From: Hippopus hippopus | Lineage: Eukaryota > Mollusca > Bivalvia > Cardiida > Cardiidae | DNA: 64,000 bases | Assembly: GCA_946811185.2 (NCBI GenBank) | Contig: OX328108.1 | Location: 20,407,239 to 20,471,238 of the forward strand | Direction: 5' to 3' | Shown here: piece by piece, positions 61,401-64,000 of the stretch | How positions within the stretch are numbered: position 1 is the stretch's first letter | How the letters are laid out: the number at the start of each line of letters is the position of its first letter | Notes under the pieces: model-generated | The model's input: the letters and a program-made list of their open reading frames with translations, nothing else | Database searches by the model: none | Told to the model about the DNA's origin: nothing | Made by a program: the position numbers and the translations under genes

Positions 61401-61567
61401 AATTAAGGACAAAAACCAAATTTTTCCACAGCAAAAGTAAATGTACAGAATTATTTTACAAAATCAAAACATGGACACAGTTTCTATTGCAACACTACCT
61501 TGTGACCCTGGCACAGGGGTCACCATGACTGGTTCTCTGCTATTAGCAGCACTTGTAACTCTAGATC
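32038..61567 (-). CDS. ANKAR: ANKAR-like ankyrin/armadillo repeat gene, 3' two-thirds (gene span)
   Basis: Fifteen minus-strand exons (listed separately) join in one frame with GT donors and AG acceptors and give about 898 residues up to the TAG at 32040-32038. Residues ~23-150 are ankyrin repeats (motifs TAIHVAARCGAL and GWAPIHHAAFFDH). Residues ~180-770 form armadillo repeats (e.g. GVPALVNLLK, GIAPLVNLLD, GAIPLLVQML). Residues ~785-805 carry an NGGYPIIP motif, and the tail is Ser/Thr/Pro-rich and basic. The domain order, GLPS...NGG ending and motifs match ANKAR as I know it from vertebrates (about 1,400 residues), so roughly the first 500 residues are missing and should lie beyond 64000. 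ANKAR function is poorly known; both domain types bind proteins. Introns are 0.3-6 kb and filled with MITEs. Confidence 0.92.
33893..33951 (-). CDS. ANKAR: ANKAR exon (right copy): NGG motif mini-exon
   Basis: A 59-nt exon (1 nt + 19 codons + 1 nt) with a good acceptor (TTCTATTTTTAG) and donor G|GTAGGT. It reads LEINGGYPIIPSSRMGNTF. Joined to the previous exon it gives GLPSQCLEINGGYPIIP, which matches the conserved end of ANKAR proteins. It is identical in the two copies. The acceptor sits at the edge of a threefold direct repeat. Confidence 0.8.
35196..35620 (-). CDS. ANKAR: ANKAR exon (right copy): large C-terminal ARM exon
   Basis: A 425-nt exon (141 codons + 2 nt), acceptor TTGAACAG. It includes IVVLARVIVDRDQVSLTAQG, the repeat start GVTILVKKI, and VRNSVAVALGYLTFNKTAAR, ending KIVGLPSQ plus two bases. 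The frame runs into a TAA (35194-35192) inside the intron, which would add only a Trp if the intron were retained. The donor here is TG|GTAAAT, weaker than the GTAAGT of the left copy. Splicing to the NGG exon fits the family and the phase better than a stop here. Confidence 0.93.
35740..35827 (+). repeat. tRNA-like sequence (right copy)
   Basis: Duplicate of 12095-12182 with one change in the D-loop region (AGTGGGTAAGG). Confidence 0.6.
36607..36765 (-). CDS. ANKAR: ANKAR exon (right copy): ARM repeat
   Basis: A 159-nt, 53-codon phase-0 exon with acceptor TTTTACAG and donor CAG|GTAAGG. It reads DTRLKAGMALTIFAFNNTTQ, QYAIRAAGGIKYSVFEPFIE and SMDEFHNCYAAFQ. It joins the next exon as AAFQ|IVVLA, a junction typical of ANKAR. 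Confidence 0.94.
36873..37084. mobile_element. 212-bp TTAA foldback element (right copy)
   Basis: Same length and ends as 13228-13439. In this copy the pair GGATTCGGCTAAGAC / GTCTTAGCCGAATCC is fully complementary, whereas the left copy has a mismatch (TAGCTGAATCC). Confidence 0.85.
37147..37263 (-). CDS. ANKAR: ANKAR exon (right copy): ARM repeat
   Basis: A 117-nt, 39-codon phase-0 exon with acceptor CACTTCAG and donor ATG|GTAAGT. It reads VAIALGCIILSNPKNQEILN then SEEEFRFTVLLDLLKSKTM. The final codon is Met (ATG) here and Arg (AGG) in the left copy; a second difference is silent. Confidence 0.93.
38390..38502 (-). CDS. ANKAR: ANKAR exon (right copy): ARM repeat
   Basis: A 113-nt exon (2 nt + 37 codons) with acceptor TTCTACAG and donor GAG|GTGTGT. 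It reads IAYTSNPKTQQKIAEEGAIP then LLVQMLNDPLSEEVQVE. EGAIPLLVQML is an ARM repeat start. It has one silent difference from the left copy (CCA versus CCC). Confidence 0.93.
38812..38973 (-). CDS. ANKAR: ANKAR exon (right copy): ARM repeat
   Basis: A 162-nt exon (2 nt + 53 codons + 1 nt) with acceptor ATTTTAG and donor G|GTAAGT. It reads CMMCIALGRESIENQNRLAD, ADCFSQLVRLLRRHKSSQKV and MLMVIKVLGTLCV. It is the most 5' exon inside the duplicated segment. It differs from the left copy by Ser (AGT) versus Arg (CGT) in GRE-S/R-IE and by a silent GTG/GTT. Confidence 0.94.
40273..40501. mobile_element. F1 MITE
   Basis: Starts TCAACTCTTTACAAGATGAC and ends GTGTGGTAGAGGATTAA; the core is centred at about 40413. 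Confidence 0.75.
40601..40759. mobile_element. F1 MITE with most of the core deleted
   Basis: TTAATTCTTTTCCAAACAGT start and GGTAAAAAGTTAA end. Only the distal arm CTTCTCCCACAATGTTTTA remains. Confidence 0.6.
40810..41038. mobile_element. F1 MITE, reference-quality copy (229 bp)
   Basis: TTAACCCTTTACCACACAAT at the left and GGTAAAGAGTTAA at the right, both with intact TTAA. The core around 40867-40931 differs from perfect by a few bases. It lies 88 nt from the donor of the 41127 ANKAR exon. Confidence 0.88.
41127..41280 (-). CDS. ANKAR: ANKAR exon: ARM repeat
   Basis: A 154-nt exon (51 codons + 1 nt) with acceptor TTTTTCATAG and donor G|GTGAGT. It reads NISVEVREQGACALWSLAGI, TKTQEKNIAEVTGITHIHQM and LLEPTEKLLSV. 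EVREQGACALWSLAG is a textbook ARM helix 2/3 and closely resembles the ANKAR family. This is the last exon outside the duplicated segment. Confidence 0.94.
42067..42291. mobile_element. F1 MITE next to an ANKAR donor
   Basis: The inverse-orientation copy ends at TTAA 42288-42291, about 20 nt inside the intron from exon 42312-42459. The core is imperfect (GCTGGTGACCAGT). Confidence 0.75.
42312..42459 (-). CDS. ANKAR: ANKAR exon: ARM repeat
   Basis: A 148-nt exon (1 nt + 49 codons) with acceptor TTTCACAG and donor AAG|GTAAGA. It encodes PLVDLIKGRNVRVQVKAANA, LQSMATNNINCQLVFLELDA and PKVLIKLLK, one complete ARM repeat plus the start of another. An F1 element ends at 42291, about 20 nt beyond the donor. 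Confidence 0.93.
42923..43146. mobile_element. F1 MITE
   Basis: TTAATTCTTTACCAAATAAC start and CGTAAAAGGTTGAA end; core around 43023-43089. It lies about 90 nt from the 43234 exon. Confidence 0.75.
43234..43315 (-). CDS. ANKAR: ANKAR exon: short ARM exon
   Basis: An 82-nt exon (2 nt + 26 codons + 2 nt) with acceptor TTACAAG and donor AA|GTATGT. It reads ATAATIAAVSADHQDNQNAL then LNEGAA, an ARM helix 3 followed by the start of the next repeat. The Ala and Lys codons that span its two junctions restore the reading to both neighbours (SA|ATAA and GAAK|PLVDLIK). Confidence 0.9.
43627..45033. mobile_element. Tandem-repeat element with ~143-bp units
   Basis: Ends AACAAGAAGGCCATGATGGC and GAGCACTTTGTGCTCAGGTAAGC (terminal hairpin GAGCACTTTGTGCTC). 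About eight units are marked by GACCTAGTGACCTAGTTTTT at about 44080, 44223, 44365, 44508, 44653 and 44799. Codon-free intronic filler between the 43234 and 45209 ANKAR exons. Confidence 0.75.
45209..45622 (-). CDS. ANKAR: ANKAR exon: armadillo repeats
   Basis: A 414-nt exon (2 nt + 137 codons + 1 nt) with acceptor TTTTACAG and donor G|GTAAAA. It has about three ARM repeats with the canonical G-x-P-x-L-V-x-L-L starts: GVPALVNLLKIE, GPILIKLLSSP and GIAPLVNLLDSE, plus GLEPLVEFLM at the end. Helix-3 signatures are ASVLCNISEQ, ASIILSDLACIEGN and VNAIRVLCENN. A tandem-repeat element ends about 170 nt downstream of it in plus coordinates at 45033. Confidence 0.95.
45974..46206. mobile_element. F1 MITE
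   Basis: TTAA at both ends. The core keeps GTGGGAAAAGGAGAAATGCT on one arm, while the other arm is eroded. Confidence 0.65.
46399..46461. repeat. (TA)n(GA)n microsatellite
   Basis: About 22 bp of TA repeats followed by ~40 bp of GA repeats, in the intron between the 45622 and 51688 exons. Confidence 0.98.
46465..47130. other. AT-rich intron DNA
   Basis: No splice-flanked open segment on the minus strand and no element ends. Poly-A and poly-T tracts are frequent. Confidence 0.5.
47141..47413. mobile_element. F3 double-hairpin MITE
   Basis: TIRs with CGCGAATACGGGCATTCAGA and inverse GAATGCCTCTTTTCGTGTG. It contains two separate palindromes, each built on TGTCGTC..GATCAGCCTGCGC and its inverse, joined by a spacer with CAAAACAGAAAATTACAT. 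Confidence 0.78.
47760..48238. mobile_element. F1 MITE interrupted by an F3 element
   Basis: The F1 inverse copy runs 47760-47949, is broken by an F3 foldback (47950-48219), and resumes with GGCATTTGGTAAAGGGTAA. The F1 core has itself lost one arm segment. Confidence 0.72.
47950..48219. mobile_element. F3 MITE inserted in F1
   Basis: Starts ATATGGCTTGCAACACGCGA and ends with the inverse TGTTGCAGGCCATAT, giving ~35 bp TIRs. F1 sequence lies on both sides. Confidence 0.82.
48318..48996. mobile_element. Two F1 MITEs
   Basis: 48318-48541 has a good core (about 48427-48489) and right TTAA. 48793-48996 keeps the termini and one arm only. Confidence 0.7.
49985..50198. mobile_element. F4 TTAA MITE, unrelated core
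   Basis: TTAACCCTTATCCTGC at the left, GCAGGATAAGGGTTAA at the right, 214 bp. The internal hairpin has arms GGAGAGTGTAGAGCAAGATC and inverse. The TTAA plus CCCTT ends resemble F1, but the interior does not. Related cores at about 57310-57385 and 57835-57900. Confidence 0.78.
50222..50392. mobile_element. F2 foldback, partial
   Basis: Right part with GACCTGGGTCAATATTTTTT and a decayed terminus. It begins immediately after an F4 element. Confidence 0.5.
50779..50986. mobile_element. F1 MITE with core deletion
   Basis: TTAACTCTTTACAACACAAT start; the centre reads GCTGGTAACCCCCTTTTCCC, so part of the second arm is deleted. Confidence 0.7.
51443..51670. mobile_element. F1 MITE next to an ANKAR donor
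   Basis: The diverged inverse copy ends about 17 nt from the donor of exon 51688-51792. The core is centred on CTGGTAACCAG. Confidence 0.65.
51688..51792 (-). CDS. ANKAR: ANKAR exon: first ARM helix region
   Basis: A 105-nt exon (2 nt + 34 codons + 1 nt) with acceptor TTTGCTGCAG and donor G|GTATGT. It reads MLNSTDMKKKDSSVKCLEVL then STSKPDHWRSILDA, and the Glu codon spanning the junction leads into GVPALVNLL of the next exon. An F1 element ends about 17 nt from the donor. Confidence 0.9.
51877..52290. mobile_element. Two F1 MITEs sharing one TTAA
   Basis: 51877-52103 and 52100-52290, both inverse orientation, share TTAA 52100-52103. The second stops at the edge of a tandem-repeat element, which probably truncated it. 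Confidence 0.72.
52286..53732. mobile_element. Tandem-repeat element with ~150-180-bp units
   Basis: Starts AAACAAGAGGGCCATGATGG. Units are marked by CACTAGATAAAGCTACATGC (about 52776, 53081, 53262, 53411). It ends with a GGACGGACGCACGG run and hairpin GCTGGCCTTCGGCCAGTGGAGC. A SINE-like tail follows. Confidence 0.75.
53776..53980. mobile_element. F1 MITE, left core arm eroded
   Basis: A recognisable direct copy that follows a SINE tail with CAAT/AATC repeats (53733-53775). The distal core arm is intact and the proximal arm reduced. Confidence 0.65.
54382..54590 (-). CDS. ANKAR: ANKAR exon: ankyrin repeats to ARM linker
   Basis: A 209-nt exon (1 nt + 69 codons + 1 nt) with acceptor TATAG and donor G|GTGAGC. 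It reads ERSTPILLAATSGGLSALRG, then LIELGADFRRLDANGNGIVS, then LAAMRFHTNVLEYLI and HVWKILV: one complete and one degenerate ankyrin repeat followed by the linker to the ARM domain. Minus-strand reading continues open past the donor, but that extension is intron. Confidence 0.92.
54719..55335. mobile_element. Chain of three F1 MITEs, one with internal duplication
   Basis: 54719-55027 carries a duplicated internal block (TAATATGAGATTTGGCTGAG at about 54798 and 54879) and two core starts. 55024-55247 shares its TTAA. 55244-55335 is a deletion remnant joined at TTAA. A 28-bp F1 terminal stub (54693-54720) sits just before the chain. Confidence 0.7.
55503..55704 (-). CDS. ANKAR: ANKAR exon: ankyrin repeats
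   Basis: A 202-nt exon (2 nt + 66 codons + 2 nt) with acceptor CTAG and donor GA|GTAAGA. It encodes two ankyrin repeats, visible as TAIHVAARCGALDTVACLL and GWAPIHHAAFFDHYPVVRLM, with the usual TxLHxAA and LL positions. It joins in phase to the 54590 exon (Asp codon across the junction). An F1 element begins only about 20 nt upstream of the acceptor. Confidence 0.93.
55725..55945. mobile_element. F1 MITE next to an ANKAR acceptor
   Basis: Begins at TTTACCCTTTACCAAACAAT about 20 nt upstream (in transcript terms) of the acceptor of exon 55503-55704, within the likely branch-point zone. Confidence 0.7.
56013..56816 (-). mobile_element. Tc1/mariner foldback derivative with transposase remnant
   Basis: TATA-flanked ends TATACTCCTCACAAAAAGTT on both strands. 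The arms are ~320 nt. Minus-strand centre reads SPDLDPIEHAWDILGRCVND and, further on, LGCLIWSMPRRVQACIRANG and HTVY-stop: the C-terminal part of a Tc1-like DDE transposase, with the Glu of DPIEHAWD. An in-frame TGA sits where an Arg is expected just before SPDL. The second arm repeats the RRVQ-CIR-N-TVY end in inverse orientation. Confidence 0.82.
56820..58728. other. Intron DNA with F2 and F4-like pieces
   Basis: Holds F2 at 57497-57758 and F4-like cores at about 57310 and 57840. A minus-strand open stretch at 58130-58396 has no recognised domain. Confidence 0.45.
57497..57758. mobile_element. F2 foldback MITE, full length
   Basis: TIR GTTCTGTGAAAAGGGGGCTT and inverse AAGCCCCCATTTGTCAGAGA at the two ends. 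The core CCCAGGTCAGCCTGCGCAGT is near one end, so the palindrome is off-centre. Confidence 0.78.
58729..59212. mobile_element. F1 MITE interrupted by a second F3 element
   Basis: F1 direct left end (58729-58802), F3 (58803-59071), then the F1 core and right end to TTAA 59209-59212. Confidence 0.75.
58803..59071. mobile_element. F3 MITE inserted in F1 (second case)
   Basis: ATATGGCTTGCAACATGCGA to TGTTGCGGGCCATAT. The hairpins CGGATCAGCCTGCGCAGTCC / inverse are the least mutated of the three copies. Confidence 0.83.
59793..60018. mobile_element. F1 MITE
   Basis: TTAACCCTTTACAAAACAAT start and GGTAAAGAGTTTA end. The core retains both arms with several mismatches. Confidence 0.7.
60212..60565. 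mobile_element. F2 element carrying an F1 insertion
   Basis: The TIR (60212-60240) is separated from the rest (60472-60565, GTATTGACCCATGTCAGCCT) by an F1 copy. This gives the empty-site evidence for F1. Confidence 0.8.
60237..60471. mobile_element. F1 MITE inserted in an F2 element at TTAA
   Basis: TTAA 60237-60240 and 60468-60471 flank the unit. The host F2 sequence reads continuously across it: CTCTGTGAAAAGGGCGT before and TGCACCTGCAAAAAGT after. Uninterrupted F2 copies read GGGGGCTTAATGCATCTGC at the same place. Confidence 0.92.
60566..61339. mobile_element. Partial F1 copies
   Basis: 60566-60701 (right half only), 60791-60880 (left end only) and 61129-61339 (full length, diverged, core GCTGGTAAGCAGC). 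Confidence 0.55.
61499..61567 (-). CDS. ANKAR: ANKAR candidate exon 1 of the visible set
   Basis: A 69-nt open segment reading SRVTSAANSREPVMVTPVPG then SQ, ending CAAG|GTAGTG. The donor leaves one base, which completes a Gly codon with the two bases at the start of the next exon and reads directly into the first ankyrin repeat. The acceptor (TATAAAG at 61568-61570) has a weak pyrimidine tract, and a 17-bp direct repeat lies just upstream of it, so the start is uncertain. The sequence is linker-like with no domain, so support is phase and composition only. Confidence 0.45.
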
Positions 61568-61570
61568 CTT

Positions 61571-61608
61571 TATATAGTTTTACAAAATAAATAGTTTTAC
61601 AAAATAAA
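61571..61608. repeat. 17-bp tandem direct repeat
   Basis: TAGTTTTACAAAATAAA occurs twice in tandem, immediately upstream of the candidate 61499-61567 exon. Confidence 0.85.
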
Positions 61609-61709
61609 TGTGAATTTTTATCATATCATCTTTTTAGAAATATGTGAGAAGTTAAATAGTTAACAAAAGTCCAATCTTTAACTACAGTAAAAATTTATCT
61701 TGGATTACA

Positions 61710-61920
61710 CAACCCTTTAACAGATGATCGAATTTTATATCAATTTATGTCAAAAGCATTTGCAGACAACCATTTGAATTTGGCTAGAATGATGGCACTT
61801 GTCTCAGAAAAGGTAGAAACCATCTTGGGAAAAGTACAAAATGCTGCATGACAGCATTTTCTCCTTTTTCTGAAATGTTTTCAAAAGCCCTTCATTTCAG
61901 AGTTACAAAAACACAGAATA
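61710..61920. mobile_element. F1 MITE, diverged
   Basis: ACAACCCTTTAACAGATGAT start; core AATGCTGCATGACAGCATTT. It directly abuts an F2 element at 61926. Confidence 0.55.
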
Positions 61921-61925
61921 CATGT

Positions 61926-62181
61926 GAGCTGTGCTCTGTGAAAAGGGGGGTTTCATGCATCTGCGAAAAGTATCGACTCAGGTCAGCTTGCGCAGGCTGA
62001 CCTGGGTCGAAACTTTTCGCTACTGGTCAGTTTTCTGTTTGTCAAAGGACCAGTCTACCTCATGATTAAGTCAGTTATTTGAAAAAGTGGCTCTTATGGA
62101 TCCATAATTATGTGATGACTTGGGCTAGTATCATGTACAACGGAAATTCATTAAGCCCCTTTTTGCCAGAGCATGGTTCAT
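61926..62181. mobile_element. F2 foldback MITE, full length
   Basis: CTGTGCTCTGTGAAAAGGGG at the left and CCCCTTTTTGCCAGAGCATG at the right. Core GCGCAGGCTGACCTGGGTCG. Confidence 0.78.
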
Positions 62182-63723
62182 GTAGTTTGTTACAGGGTCC
62201 AATGATATTACTCATTTTTCCTCAGAATTTGGACGTTAGTAATATGAGTCTCAGAAAGCCATAATATGCACTCATAAATAGATCAAAACAAAATAGGCTC
62301 CCATGGTAGAAATATATCCTAAAAGACAACTCAAGAGAAATAACAAAAATCTCAGAAATTTTATCTGGGTCCCTATTTATCATTTTTAAGAACGTTTTTA
62401 GTCTTTTTCTCCAAGATTTTCTAAATGTGAATGTAACACAACTTCTGATTGGCTAAAACAAGTGGTTCAGCCAATCAGAAGTTGTGTTACTTTCTAAATC
62501 CAGAATCAGACCAAGAATGTTCTCAAGAATGGTTGGTGATTACAGACCCCAGATATCAATATTTTCTATTAAATAAAGTGGATTTTATCAGTCCAAAATG
62601 GTTTTATTGTGACACAAGGGATCAAAGAGATCTATGCATTTTCTTCAACATAAGTCAAGGTAGGGATTTTCCCTGAGAGTCCTCATATCTCTCTCAACAT
62701 GAGATATTGCTCATAAGCAAACAGTTTCTCTTTTTGCCACATTTGTTTCAAAAGTACAATGTAGTCTGTTGTATGACAAGAAAAGAAGTCTGAAGGAGAT
62801 CATGTGAAAAGACATTATTTGTAAACAAGTTAAGAAATGAGTCAGGAAAGCCATGGTGAATGTCCATCTGTTTACTATCTAAATGTACAGTAAAATCTTC
62901 ATCAATTGACTCAAAGAAGAATCAAAACATAAGAGAGGCCTTCTGAAAACATTGTGGAAAATGGAGAAAATGCTGGTAGCCAGCAGTTTCTCTGATTTTG
63001 TTGTTGGAAAATGTTTTCAGCTTTGACTGGTCTAAAATTCTGTGATCTTGTACAGAGCACAATCTTTGATACCGTGGTTCTTGAGAATAGCAGTATCTCT
63101 GATGGAATTTGACTGTACCTTTTTTGTTACTAAATTTAGTGTGACTCTAAAGCTGAAAGAAAGATAAAAGACATTGAGAAAATATATGAGTACATATGAA
63201 AAGGGGGACAATTAGGATTTCTTGGGAAAAAGCCATTGTGTTTGAGAGAGTCTTTGACAAGGGAAGTAACTGTTTTAATCACCTTTTTCATGACAGAGTT
63301 ATTTAACTTCCTCCTTAAACTTTCTCAGTTGTTATATTTTCAGAGTAGTTTTCATTAATGTGATGATTTCCAAAAACAGTATGGAAAAGATGTAAGGACT
63401 TGTGTCAAGTTAATTCTCTGCTCACAATGTTTTCAAAAGCTGACGAGATAATCTACAATTTATTGTGATAAATTAGAATAAAATTAACTACACAATAGTG
63501 GCCAAAAGTAAAGAATTTTAAAAAAGAGCCAAAATGCAAAAACATTTAATTCATACTCATTTAAAGTATGGATATTATTATGACCCTGATAATGATTTAT
63601 AGTGCAATTAATCAAAGTTGGGGGGGGGCCAAAAAATGTACAGTAAAACTAATACAAAAGTTGGCAACAGGACTGTCCAATACAGGGTCATTCAATGAAA
63701 TAAATTCATCTGTTACATGTATG
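62182..63723. other. Unassigned DNA near right edge
   Basis: Contains the 62433-62490 hairpin and a decayed F1 (about 62925-63060). I searched the minus strand for further ankyrin-type exons and saw none. Confidence 0.45.
62433..62490. repeat. Perfect 22-bp hairpin
   Basis: GTAACACAACTTCTGATTGG plus CT, then a 14-nt loop, then the exact inverse. TTTCTAAAT occurs on both sides, possibly a remnant of target duplication. Confidence 0.85.
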
Positions 63724-63991
63724 TGAACCATACTCTGGCAAAAGGGGGCTTAATGCATCTCCGTAATCTATCATACCAAGCAAGCCATCACATACCTACG
63801 GATCCATAATAGCCACTTTTTTTAACAACTGACTTATTCATGAGGTAGACTGGTCCTTGGACATACAGAAAATTGACCCATAGCGAAAAGTTTTGGCCCA
63901 GGTCAGCCTGCGCGGACTGCGCAGGCTGACCTGGGTCGATACTTTTCGCAGATGCATTAAGCCCCCTTTTCACAGAGCGCGGCTCATGTAT
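63724..63991. mobile_element. F2 foldback MITE, full length
   Basis: Inverse orientation: CTCTGGCAAAAGGGGGCTTA to CCCCCTTTTCACAGAGCGCG. The core palindrome at about 63897-63937 is nearly perfect around GCGCGGACTGCGC. Confidence 0.8.
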
Positions 63992-64000
63992 GTTTGCAAT

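Noticed and set aside
62449..62676. 75-codon plus-strand ORF
   Set aside because: Begins inside the 62433-62490 hairpin loop and has no splice or domain support.

Overview
This is eukaryotic DNA: AT-rich, intron-rich and packed with small palindromic transposons, with no long ORFs. The repeat types (tRNA-derived SINE heads with a molluscan-style tail, tandem-repeat elements ending in an AAACAAGAGGGCC-type motif, and foldback MITEs with GCCTGCGCAGGC cores) suggest a bivalve mollusc, most likely a heterodont such as a dreissenid, myid or venerid. The species is an inference, not a reading.

Layout. (1) 1-16430 and 23606-40071 are two direct copies of one ~16.4 kb segment, nearly identical apart from small indels. 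The left copy may start before the window. (2) 16431-23605 is unique spacer DNA between them, with one plus-strand exon of a GRIP-domain golgin (GOLGA4-like). (3) 40072-64000 is unique DNA.

The main gene is an orthologue of ANKAR (ankyrin and armadillo repeat-containing protein) on the minus strand. I assembled 14 firm exons and 1 probable exon by hand, from 61567 down to a stop at 32038. All junctions are phase-consistent and give about 898 residues: ankyrin repeats, then a long armadillo array, then a conserved NGG motif and a Ser/Thr/Pro/Arg-rich tail. The N-terminal part lies past the right edge. The left copy (8388-15334) carries only the last seven exons and has a Leu-to-stop change in the large ARM exon, so it is a 5'-truncated duplicate and probably a pseudogene.

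The striking non-genic signal is a TTAA-bounded, ~200-230 bp element (called F1 here), present about 60 times in 64 kb. Its centre is a palindrome that in the best copies is perfect over 65 bp. An empty/filled site comparison at 60237-60471 shows insertion into TTAA, and several neighbouring copies share a single TTAA. This points to a piggyBac-type MITE that repeatedly lands on its own ends. Other foldback families (F2, F3, F4, F5 and a 212 bp TTAA foldback), tandem-repeat elements, SINEs and a Tc1/mariner foldback derivative fill most of the rest.
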